This document shows positions 1 through 5,110 of a DNA stretch of 5,776 bases, one piece after another (positions within the stretch are counted from its first letter, which is position 1; every line of letters begins with the position of its first letter). The notes beneath the pieces were generated by a model, which saw only the letters and a program-made list of their open reading frames with translations, was not told the DNA's origin and did no database searches. Source of the stretch: Dehalococcoidia bacterium (GTDB lineage Bacteria; Chloroflexota; Dehalococcoidia; Dehalococcoidales; UBA5760); contig DUEB01000187.1 in NCBI GenBank assembly GCA_011176655.1, positions 1 to 5,776 of the forward strand, in the 5' to 3' direction. The translations under genes and the position numbers were made by a program.

Positions 1-42
1 CTGCTTAGAAGGCAGCCGCTCTATCCACTGAGCTACAGGGAC
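1..42 (-). tRNA. tRNA-Arg (anticodon TCT), 5' half, cut by the left edge
   Basis: Read on the minus strand from 42 to 1, this gives a 7-base acceptor strand (GTCCCTG), the invariant TA at positions 8-9, a D arm with GCTC/GAGC stem and AGTGGATA loop, one G at position 26, a 5-base anticodon stem (GCTGC) and the 7-base loop CTTCTAA. The 3' side of the anticodon stem then begins (GCAG) and runs off the window. The anticodon TCT lies at 7-9 and would read AGA and, by wobble, AGG arginine codons. The variable loop, T arm and acceptor 3' strand lie outside the window, so full folding and CCA encoding cannot be checked. A promoter of its own is visible just upstream. Confidence 0.93.
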
Positions 43-57
43 AGGCACCGCTACTAA

Positions 58-86
58 AATGTAGCACGAGTCGGTTAAGAGGTCAA
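58..86 (-). promoter_or_regulatory. Putative sigma70-type promoter of the tRNA-Arg gene
   Basis: On the minus strand there is a -35 box TTGACC (81-86, 5 of 6 to consensus), a spacer of exactly 17 bases (64-80) and a -10 box TACATT (58-63, 4 of 6). The predicted start is near position 51-52, about 9 bases before the first base of the tRNA at 42. This is the normal geometry for a stable-RNA promoter. It begins 18 bases after the stop codon of the membrane protein gene, and I see no convincing intrinsic terminator between them, so some read-through from that gene is also possible. Confidence 0.6.
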
Positions 87-103
87 GGTTACTCTTGGCA
101 TCG

Positions 104-598
104 TCAGGAAGCGCTTGCGGCGAACATACAGATAGCTGTGATGATGGCCCCGGCGATACATATCCCGGACAGGATACATAGTAGGGCGTGCTTGAAGTCT
201 ATATTGGAGATAGAAGCCACCAGCGAGCCAGTCCAGGCACCGGTCACCGGAAGTGGCACGGCCACGAGCATCACCAGCCCGAGCTTTTTGTACCTCTCAA
301 CAACCTGACCCCGACGGAGAGCCAGTTCGTCAAGCCAGTTGAACCACCGTTTCAGGATGCCTATCTTGCTTAGGCGCTGGGAAATAGTCCCGAAGAACAG
401 CAGGAGCAGGGGGACCGGGATAAGGTTGCCGATGATAGCTAGTAACAGAGCATACTGCCAGGGGAGGTGAAGAATATTGATGGCTATCGGCAGTGCCCCC
501 CGGAGTTCGAGTATCGGTAGGATAGAGATGGCGATGACTATCAGCTCCCTGGGAAGTCCCAGGCTGGAGACGGTGTCGAAAACGTTAGCGAAGACCAC
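104..598 (-). CDS. Small multidrug-export family integral membrane protein (COG2426 / PF06695)
   Basis: The gene encodes a 164-residue hydrophobic protein. Roughly four membrane segments can be seen, at residues 17-40, 47-71, 105-128 and 137-160, with a basic, charged stretch at about 73-106 that is probably cytoplasmic. Family motifs are present: PxxELRGALP (28-37), GNLIPVP (57-63) and PLPVTGAWTG (115-124). These conserved Pro/Gly and charged residues inside membrane segments are typical of PF06695. The family name comes from an early report on export; the true substrate is not established, so the call is to family level only. The start is GTG at 598, chosen because a GGAG site lies 6 bases upstream and the family N-terminus fits. 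The gene diverges from pgk, has a strong promoter of its own, and is followed by the tRNA-Arg gene on the same strand. Confidence 0.85.
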   Translation of the reverse strand: MVFANVFDTVSSLGLPRELIVIAISILPILELRGALPIAINILHLPWQYALLLAIIGNLIPVPLLLLFFGTISQRLSKIGILKRWFNWLDELALRRGQVVERYKKLGLVMLVAVPLPVTGAWTGSLVASISNIDFKHALLCILSGICIAGAIITAICMFAASAS

Positions 599-604
599 TT
601 CTCT

Positions 605-608
605 CTCC
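605..608 (-). promoter_or_regulatory. Ribosome binding site supporting the GTG start at 598
   Basis: On the minus strand GGAG is followed by a 6-base spacer (AGAGAA) and then GTG at 598-596. This supports the GTG as the true start of the membrane protein gene. Confidence 0.6.
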
Positions 609-655
609 GGCGTGCCCCCAAACCCGTTGGGCCCGTTTTTGGACTACTGGCAATA

Positions 656-684
656 CATATAGCAAGTAAGTGCTAATCTGTCAA
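656..684 (-). promoter_or_regulatory. Strong putative sigma70-type promoter of the COG2426 membrane protein gene
   Basis: On the minus strand a perfect -35 box TTGACA (679-684) is separated by exactly 17 bases (662-678) from a -10 box TATATG (656-661, 4 of 6 to TATAAT). The predicted start is near 649, giving a leader of about 50 bases before the GTG at 598. It is the best promoter match in the intergenic region and the reason to think this gene is transcribed separately from its neighbours. Confidence 0.65.
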
Positions 685-707
685 GTGTTTAGGGCGAGTC
701 TCGTTAT

Positions 708-726
708 GCCTGCTCCGGTAGCGGGC
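708..726. repeat. Inverted repeat (7-base-pair hairpin)
   Basis: GCCTGCT at 708-714 pairs with AGCGGGC at 720-726 around the 5-base loop CCGGT, with one T-G (U-G in RNA) pair. It lies upstream of the -35 box of the minus-strand promoter and about 160 bases before pgk. It could be a structured part of a long pgk leader or a regulator site. No T tract follows, so it is not a normal terminator. Confidence 0.4.
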
Positions 727-822
727 TATCCAGCCGAACCGAGCCGGATTTCTCGGCGACGTCTTGTCCCAGGAGTGCCAGTAGTCGCCAAGAGGCGGTG
801 TCTCAGGTATCGTTCTGTCCTA

Positions 823-862
823 TTTCTACCAGTTTGCTGTTGGGGGAATAATGTTGTAGACT
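823..862 (+). promoter_or_regulatory. Weak candidate promoter region for the pgk operon
   Basis: Two overlapping weak possibilities are visible. The first is TTTCTA (823-828), an 18-base spacer and AATAAT (847-852, 5 of 6 to TATAAT). The second is TTGCTG (834-839), a 17-base spacer and TAGACT (857-862, 4 of 6). Either gives a short leader before the ATG at 884. Neither has a good -35 box, so the operon promoter may lie elsewhere in the intergenic region or need an activator. Confidence 0.27.
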
Positions 863-883
863 TCTCTATAAGGTGAGGCTGAT

Positions 884-2095
884 ATGACCGTGGGGGAAAA
901 GGTGATCAAGTTAACGGTCAGAGATATTAAAGTTGGTGGTAAGAGGGTCCTGGTAAGGGTGGACTTCAATGTTCCCCTCGATGAAGAAACCGGGGCTATT
1001 ATGGATGACAGCCGTATCAGGGCGGCACTGCCGACGATTGAGTACCTTATCGGGGGGGGAGCCAGAGTTATTCTCTGCTCTCACCTTGGTCGTCCCAAGG
1101 GTAGGGTAGTGGAGGGGCTGCGTCTGGCGGTCGTTGCCCGACGATTAGCCAAGATTCTCGGGCAGCCGGTAGAGACCGCCCGGGACTGTATCGGCCCTGA
1201 GGCTGCGACGGCGGTGGCCGGGCTGAAGGAGGGGGGCGTTTTACTTTTAGAGAATGTCCGCTTCCATCCGGAAGAGGAGAAAAACGATGCCGCTTTTGCT
1301 CAGGCCCTGGCTAAACTGGCTGACATCTATGTCAACGATGCCTTCGGCACCGCCCATCGGGCTCATGCCTCGGTGGTTGGCATTGCCCGGTACCTGCCGG
1401 CGGTATCGGGGCTTCTTCTTGAGCAGGAGATGATAAACCTGGGTCGTATTCTTGAAGACCCGCCCCGCCCACTGGCGGCGCTGCTGGGTGGGGCCAAGGT
1501 AAGCGATAAGGTCAGCATGATAGAGAACATCATGGATAAGGTGGACTATATTCTGGTTGGGGGTGGTATGGCGGCTACCTTCTTAAAGGCTAAATCTTAC
1601 TGTATCGGTCAGTCGCTGATTGAGGCTGATAGGGTGGCTACTGCGGCTGAGCTGGTGGCCAGGGCCTCCCGGAGCGGCGTAGCCTTACTGCTGCCGCTTG
1701 ATGTGGTAGTTGCCGGCGAGCTTACCCCCGAGGCTGAGGGCGAGGTGGTCTCTATCGAGAGTATCCCTGAGGATAAGAGGATTGTGGACATAGGTCCCGA
1801 GACTATCAAGAGTTTCCAGGGGTCATTAATGAAGTGTAAAGCTGTTTTCTGGAACGGCCCGATGGGTATCTACGAGCTACCCCAGTTTGCCGAGGGGACG
1901 AAGGCCCTGGCCCGGTTTATGGCTACCCTTGAGGCGACTACGGTTATCGGCGGTGGTTCTACAGCCGACGCTGTGGCTGATATGGGACTTGCCGGCCACA
2001 TGACCTTCGTCTCTACCGGGGGTGGTGCCTCACTTGATTTCTTGAGTGGCAAGGTGTTACCTGGTATTGAAGTGCTACCGGATAAGGAGTCTTAG
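884..2095 (+). CDS. pgk: Phosphoglycerate kinase
   Basis: This cytoplasmic enzyme interconverts 1,3-bisphosphoglycerate plus ADP and 3-phosphoglycerate plus ATP in glycolysis or gluconeogenesis. The 403-residue product has the normal length for bacterial PGK and two lobes. The N-lobe has the PGK signature VRVDFNVPLD (24-33), the substrate-binding basic motifs DDSRIR (41-46), SHLGRPKG (66-73) and ENVRFHPEE (123-131), and NDAFGTAHRAHAS (151-163). The C-lobe nucleotide site shows GGAKVSDK (202-209), FWNGPMGIYE (322-331), GGGSTADA (356-363) and STGGGASLDFLSG (377-389). All expected catalytic motifs are intact. ATG at 884 is preceded by AGGTGA (871-876) at a 7-base spacing; a GTG at 902 is a less likely alternative. 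It is the first gene of the operon, and apgM starts 2 bases after its TAG stop. Confidence 0.98.
   Translation: MTVGEKVIKLTVRDIKVGGKRVLVRVDFNVPLDEETGAIMDDSRIRAALPTIEYLIGGGARVILCSHLGRPKGRVVEGLRLAVVARRLAKILGQPVETARDCIGPEAATAVAGLKEGGVLLLENVRFHPEEEKNDAAFAQALAKLADIYVNDAFGTAHRAHASVVGIARYLPAVSGLLLEQEMINLGRILEDPPRPLAALLGGAKVSDKVSMIENIMDKVDYILVGGGMAATFLKAKSYCIGQSLIEADRVATAAELVARASRSGVALLLPLDVVVAGELTPEAEGEVVSIESIPEDKRIVDIGPETIKSFQGSLMKCKAVFWNGPMGIYELPQFAEGTKALARFMATLEATTVIGGGSTADAVADMGLAGHMTFVSTGGGASLDFLSGKVLPGIEVLPDKES
2084..2089 (+). promoter_or_regulatory. Ribosome binding site supporting the GTG start of apgM
   Basis: AAGGAG lies inside the last codons of pgk, 8 bases before GTG at 2098. It favours the GTG over an in-frame ATG at 2116, which has only a GGAG at a very short distance. 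Confidence 0.6.
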
Positions 2096-2097
2096 CC

Positions 2098-3303
2098 GTG
2101 GACAGCCTGGAGTTGATGAAGGTTCTCAGTCAGCCTTCGCCGGGTAAGATTATCCTCCTGGTTCTTGACGGCCTGGGTGGCTTACCTCACCCCGAGACTG
2201 GTAAAACGGAGCTGGAGACGGCCCGGACGCCTAACCTCGATGGTCTGGTTGCTAAGGGCGTGTGCGGTCTAGCTGAGCTGGTGGGCCCGGGGATAACGCC
2301 GGGTAGCGGGGCAGGACACCTGGCCCTCTTTGGTTATGACCCGCTGACATTTACCATCGGTCGCGGGGTACTGGAGGCGGTCGGCATAGACCTTAAACTT
2401 GAGCCGGGAGATATCGCCGCCCGGGGAAACTTCGCTACCATTGACCAGTCTGGCCTGGTTACTGACCGCCGCGCCGGGCGTATCTCGAATGAAAAATGCG
2501 CTACGCTGTGCCGCTTAATTGACGGCATGGTAATCAATAAAGTTAAAGCCCTGGTGCGTCCCGTCAGGGAGCACCGCTTTGTTGTCGTCTTCAGGGGCAG
2601 CGGGCTCAGTGCCGGGGTCACCGACTCCGACCCGCAGCAGACCGGAGTGGCCTCGAAGGTGGTAAACGCCCTTCAGCCGAAGGCGGCTAGCCTGGCGGGC
2701 GTGGCTAATGAGTTCATCGCCCGGGCGCAGCAGACCCTGGCCGAGCAACACCCGGCCAACACGGTTCTCCTGCGCGGCTTCTCGCAGCGGCCCGAGCTTC
2801 CTGCCATGGGTGAGATTTACAAACTAAAGCTGGCAGCGATTGCGGTTTACCCTATGTACCGGGGACTGGCCCGGCTGGTAGGCATGGAGATTCTCAAGAC
2901 GGGCAACAGTCTCGAAGACGAGTTTGCGACCCTGAAACAGAACTACGGCGGCTACGATTTCTTCTTTTTGCATGTGAAGTGGAGCGATAGCGCCGGTGAG
3001 GATGGTGACTTTGAGCGTAAGGTCAGGGTTATCGAGGAGTTCGATAGAGCCCTGCCCGGCGTGATGGAGCTTGGGCCTGAGGTCATGGTCATTACCGGTG
3101 ACCACTCAACCCCGGCGGTTCTCAAGAGCCATAGCTGGCACCCGGTACCCGTTCTCCTTTGTTCCCGGTGGTGCCGCCCCGATGGTGTCCGCCAGTTCTC
3201 TGAGTCGGCCTGCCTTGGTGGCGGCTTGGGGCATTTCCCGGCTACCCGGATTATGCCTCTGGCCATGGCACACGCCCTGAAATTAGCCAAATTCGGTGCT
3301 TAG
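2098..3303 (+). CDS. apgM: 2,3-bisphosphoglycerate-independent phosphoglycerate mutase, archaeal type (aPGAM)
   Basis: The enzyme interconverts 3-phosphoglycerate and 2-phosphoglycerate, the step after Pgk, without a bisphosphoglycerate cofactor. The 401-residue product belongs to the alkaline phosphatase metalloenzyme superfamily, the COG3635 branch first known from archaea and also found in some bacteria. Visible features are the first metal ligand in LVLDGLGG (D24), the phospho-serine loop PGSGAGHLALFGYDP (68-82, nucleophile S70), FRGSGLS (165-171), HVKWSDSAGEDGD (292-304), TGDHSTP (333-339, D335 and H336) and SHSWHPVP (344-351, H345 and H348). The motif at 297-302 reads D-S-A-G-E-D, whereas archaeal members as I recall them have His at the E301 position. 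Start is GTG at 2098, 2 bases after the pgk stop, which suggests translational coupling. The tpiA ribosome binding site overlaps its stop codon. Confidence 0.95.
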   Translation: MDSLELMKVLSQPSPGKIILLVLDGLGGLPHPETGKTELETARTPNLDGLVAKGVCGLAELVGPGITPGSGAGHLALFGYDPLTFTIGRGVLEAVGIDLKLEPGDIAARGNFATIDQSGLVTDRRAGRISNEKCATLCRLIDGMVINKVKALVRPVREHRFVVVFRGSGLSAGVTDSDPQQTGVASKVVNALQPKAASLAGVANEFIARAQQTLAEQHPANTVLLRGFSQRPELPAMGEIYKLKLAAIAVYPMYRGLARLVGMEILKTGNSLEDEFATLKQNYGGYDFFFLHVKWSDSAGEDGDFERKVRVIEEFDRALPGVMELGPEVMVITGDHSTPAVLKSHSWHPVPVLLCSRWCRPDGVRQFSESACLGGGLGHFPATRIMPLAMAHALKLAKFGA

Positions 3304-3308
3304 GAGGT
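3302..3308 (+). promoter_or_regulatory. Strong ribosome binding site of tpiA overlapping the apgM stop codon
   Basis: AGGAGGT begins inside the TAG stop of apgM (3301-3303) and ends 4 bases before the tpiA ATG at 3313. It is the best Shine-Dalgarno match in the operon, fixes the tpiA start, and suggests efficient initiation coupled to termination on apgM. Confidence 0.7.
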
Positions 3309-3312
3309 TAGC

Positions 3313-4149
3313 ATGCGCGTCCCGATGATTGCCGGTAACTGGAAGATGAATACCACAGTAGCTCAGGCCCTGGCGCTGGTTAGTGAAATGCACAGCGGCA
3401 TTCATGCTGCCGCCAATGTTGAGCGGGTGGTGTGCCCGGCCGGTATCTGTCTCGGCGACCTTGAGGCGGGGCTTGAAGCCATCGCTAATGTTGACAAGGT
3501 GATCTGCCCCCCCTTCGTCTCCCTGGCTCCGGTGAGGGAGATAATCAAGGGGAGCTCGATAAGGCTGGGGGCCCAGAACCTGTATTTTGAAGAAAAAGGC
3601 GCCTATACCGGGGAGATTTCGCCGCTGATGCTGGCTGAGTTGTGTGAGTTCGTCATCCTGGGCCACTCGGAGCGCCGGCAGTATTTTAGCGAGACTAACG
3701 AGATTGTCAATAAGAAGATTAAGGCGGCCCAGAAGGTCGGCTTGAAGCCCATTCTGTGCGTCGGGGAGAGGTTGGAGGATAACGAGGCAGGGCGGACTGA
3801 AGAGGTCGTCGCCGAGCAGCTTACCCTGTCCCTGGCCGGTATCGACTCCCTTAAAGGGCTGACGGTTGCCTACGAGCCGGTGTGGGCGATTGGCACCGGC
3901 CGGGCGGCTACCGGTAAGCAGGCGAATGAGACCATCGGCTTTATTCGACATAGCCTGAGCCGGTTATATACTGAGGCAGTGGCCGGGGAGGTGCGTATTC
4001 TCTACGGTGGCAGCGTCACTGCGGACAATACCGCTGAGTTCATGGGGCAGCCTGAGATAGACGGCGCTCTGGTCGGGGGCGCCAGCCTGAAGGCAGACCA
4101 GTTCATCAGCATCACCAAACAGGCTTCGGAGATTAAAAGTTCTGGGTGA
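3313..4149 (+). CDS. tpiA: Triosephosphate isomerase with a 24-residue insertion
   Basis: TpiA interconverts dihydroxyacetone phosphate and glyceraldehyde 3-phosphate in the cytoplasm. All catalytic elements of the TIM barrel are present: AGNWKMN with N9 and K11, GHSERR with the catalytic His H118, AYEPVWAIGTG with the catalytic Glu E188 and flexible loop 6, and the phosphate-binding YGGSV (231-235) and GALVGGASL (251-259). The C-terminus is normal. The product is 278 residues long against about 250 for the family. The excess lies between helix 1 and strand 2, where ANVERVVCP (34-42) recurs as ANVDKVICP (58-66) before the normal PPFVSLAPV. The reading frame is intact, so the enzyme is probably active but structurally unusual. 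The gene starts 9 bases after apgM with a strong ribosome binding site and ends 1 base before miaA. Confidence 0.97.
   Translation: MRVPMIAGNWKMNTTVAQALALVSEMHSGIHAAANVERVVCPAGICLGDLEAGLEAIANVDKVICPPFVSLAPVREIIKGSSIRLGAQNLYFEEKGAYTGEISPLMLAELCEFVILGHSERRQYFSETNEIVNKKIKAAQKVGLKPILCVGERLEDNEAGRTEEVVAEQLTLSLAGIDSLKGLTVAYEPVWAIGTGRAATGKQANETIGFIRHSLSRLYTEAVAGEVRILYGGSVTADNTAEFMGQPEIDGALVGGASLKADQFISITKQASEIKSSG
3376..3510 (+). repeat. Degenerate in-frame tandem duplication inside tpiA (72-base period)
   Basis: Codons 22-42 (3376-3438) align with codons 46-66 (3448-3510) at an offset of 24 codons. By my hand count 8 of 21 residues are identical and about 6 more are conservative (E/D, M/L, I/L, E/D, R/K, V/I). 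DNA identity is about 34 of 63. The match is best at the end, where ANVERVVCP faces ANVDKVICP. Copy 1 has the usual distance to the catalytic N9/K11 segment and copy 2 leads normally into PPFVSL, which is what a duplication of the helix 1 end plus strand 2 would give. The divergence says the event, if real, is old. Confidence 0.6.
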
Positions 4150-4150
4150 T

Positions 4151-5110
4151 ATGAAACATCTGGTAGCCGTAGTCGGGCCCACGGCGATAGGTAAAAGCCG
4201 GCTGGCGATAAAGCTGGCTCAGGCCTTGGGTGGGGAGATAGTAAGCGCTGATAGCCGGCAGGTATACCGTTTTATGGATATCGGCACGGCTAAACCCGGC
4301 CCCGAGGAGCTGTCCCTTGTTCCCCATCACCTGATAAGCATTATAAACCCTGACGATGATTTCGGCCTGGCGCAATATCATAATCTGGCTTACCAGGCGA
4401 TTGGTGACATTCAGGGGCGCCATAGATTGCCCTTGCTGGTCGGTGGCAGCGGGCAGTATATCTGGTCGCTGGTGGAGGGCTGGCAGATACCCCGGGTAGC
4501 CCCCGACCACAAGCTGAGACGCAGCCTGGAGGATAGGGCGGCGGCTGGAGGCGGGGCTGAGCTCTATCAGGAGCTTACAGAGGTTGACCCGGTGGCGGCG
4601 CAGCGGATTAGTCCTCAGAACGTGCGCCGTGTTATTCGGGCGCTTGAGGTCTACCGGAGCCTGGGGGTTCCCTTTTCTCAGCTTAAACGTAAGCAGAAGC
4701 CGCCCTTCAGGACATTGATTATCGGTTTGACGGCGCCTAGAGAAGAGCTATATCGTAGAGTAGATTTGAGGGTTGACGATATGATAGCGCAGGGTCTGGT
4801 GGCTGAAGTGGAAGGGCTGTTCAGCATGGGTTACCCCCTCAGCCTGCCCGCCATGTCCGGTATCGGCTATAAGCAGATTGGCCGGTTCCTTAAGGGTGAG
4901 CTTGCCTTAGATGCGGCTATCCAGCAGATAAAATCGGAGACCCACCGCTTTGTCAGGCACCAGTATGCCTGGTTTCAGTTAAAGGACACTAGAATCAGGT
5001 GGTTTGATATCGGTGGCGAGGGGGTGGAGCGGGAAATCCCGGATTCAGTGACTCAGTTTACGGGGGCGGCGACAGATGAACTTTGCCAAGCTTCAGGGCG
5101 CCGGGAATGA
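4151..5110 (+). CDS. miaA: tRNA dimethylallyltransferase (tRNA A37 isopentenyltransferase)
   Basis: MiaA transfers the dimethylallyl group of dimethylallyl diphosphate to N6 of A37, next to the anticodon of tRNAs reading UNN codons. This improves decoding and is the first step toward ms2i6A. The 319-residue length is typical. Visible motifs are the P-loop GPTAIGKS (9-16), ADSRQVY (33-39, with the conserved Asp D34), MDIGTAKP (42-49), VPHHLI (57-62), GGSGQYIWSL (98-107), NVRRVIRALEVY (157-168), MSGIGYKQI (235-243) and RFVRHQYAWF (266-275). S100 stands where a Thr is usual in the GGT motif, a conservative change. ATG at 4151 lies 1 base after the tpiA stop. No spaced Shine-Dalgarno site is present (GGTGAT directly abuts the ATG), so translation probably depends on coupling with tpiA. 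The last 35 bases overlap dapF, and the C-terminal tail after about residue 305 looks unconserved. Confidence 0.96.
   Translation: MKHLVAVVGPTAIGKSRLAIKLAQALGGEIVSADSRQVYRFMDIGTAKPGPEELSLVPHHLISIINPDDDFGLAQYHNLAYQAIGDIQGRHRLPLLVGGSGQYIWSLVEGWQIPRVAPDHKLRRSLEDRAAAGGGAELYQELTEVDPVAAQRISPQNVRRVIRALEVYRSLGVPFSQLKRKQKPPFRTLIIGLTAPREELYRRVDLRVDDMIAQGLVAEVEGLFSMGYPLSLPAMSGIGYKQIGRFLKGELALDAAIQQIKSETHRFVRHQYAWFQLKDTRIRWFDIGGEGVEREIPDSVTQFTGAATDELCQASGRRE
5076..5110 (+). other. 35-base coding overlap of miaA and dapF
   Basis: The end of miaA and the start of dapF share these bases in different frames. In dapF they encode the conserved N-terminus up to the catalytic-site N11 and the first two bases of D12; in miaA they encode a poorly conserved tail. 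The miaA TGA (5108-5110) is made of the last base of the Asn codon AAT and the first two of the Asp codon GAC. Selection on this stretch is therefore probably dominated by dapF. Confidence 0.85.

Larger units (their letters stand above)
599..883. other. Divergent intergenic region with hairpins and no convincing gene
   Basis: These 285 bases separate the divergent membrane protein and pgk genes. The left part carries the minus-strand promoter and leader. The middle holds three inverted repeats: 708-714 with 720-726 (7 pairs including one G-U, 5-base loop), 739-743 with 752-756 (5 pairs), and 786-789 with 794-797 (4 pairs, AAGA loop, extendable by G-U pairs). None is followed by a T run on either strand, so they are not intrinsic terminators. 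The right part holds a weak candidate pgk promoter and the pgk ribosome binding site. A plus-strand open frame at 670-876 has no recognisable protein character. I see no tRNA, T-box or known riboswitch signature. Confidence 0.6.

Noticed and set aside
86..103. Terminator for the COG2426 gene in the spacer before the tRNA promoter
   Set aside because: Only a 4-pair CAAG/CTTG stem could be formed and no T tract follows, so no terminator can be supported.
618..642. Possible intrinsic terminator (CCCGTTGGG followed by a GTTTTT run)
   Set aside because: The stem is only 3 bases with a 3-base loop and there is no plus-strand gene upstream to terminate. On the minus strand it lies inside the leader of the membrane protein gene, with no T run after it.
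188..662. Two short plus-strand frames opposite the COG2426 gene (188-373 and 477-662)
   Set aside because: Both overlie the antisense strand of a well supported membrane protein gene and have no protein character.
867..872. TATAAG as a -10 box for pgk
   Set aside because: It overlaps the ribosome binding site of pgk, has no -35 match 16-18 bases upstream, and would leave almost no leader.
670..876. Plus-strand 68-codon open frame before pgk
   Set aside because: Its composition (many Arg, Pro, Val, Cys) shows no recognisable domain, no ribosome binding site precedes its start, and it runs over the inverted repeats and the putative pgk promoter. Probably a chance frame.
2334..3290. Several minus-strand frames opposite apgM (2334-2621, 2515-2751, 2824-3105, 2952-3290)
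   Set aside because: All are shadows of apgM, overlap each other in different frames, and have no recognisable motifs.
3283..3951. Long minus-strand open frame (222 codons) covering most of tpiA
   Set aside because: It lies wholly opposite a clear, motif-complete tpiA, its translation is low-complexity and not membrane or domain like, and it has no supporting promoter or ribosome site. GC-rich antisense frames of this kind arise by codon bias.
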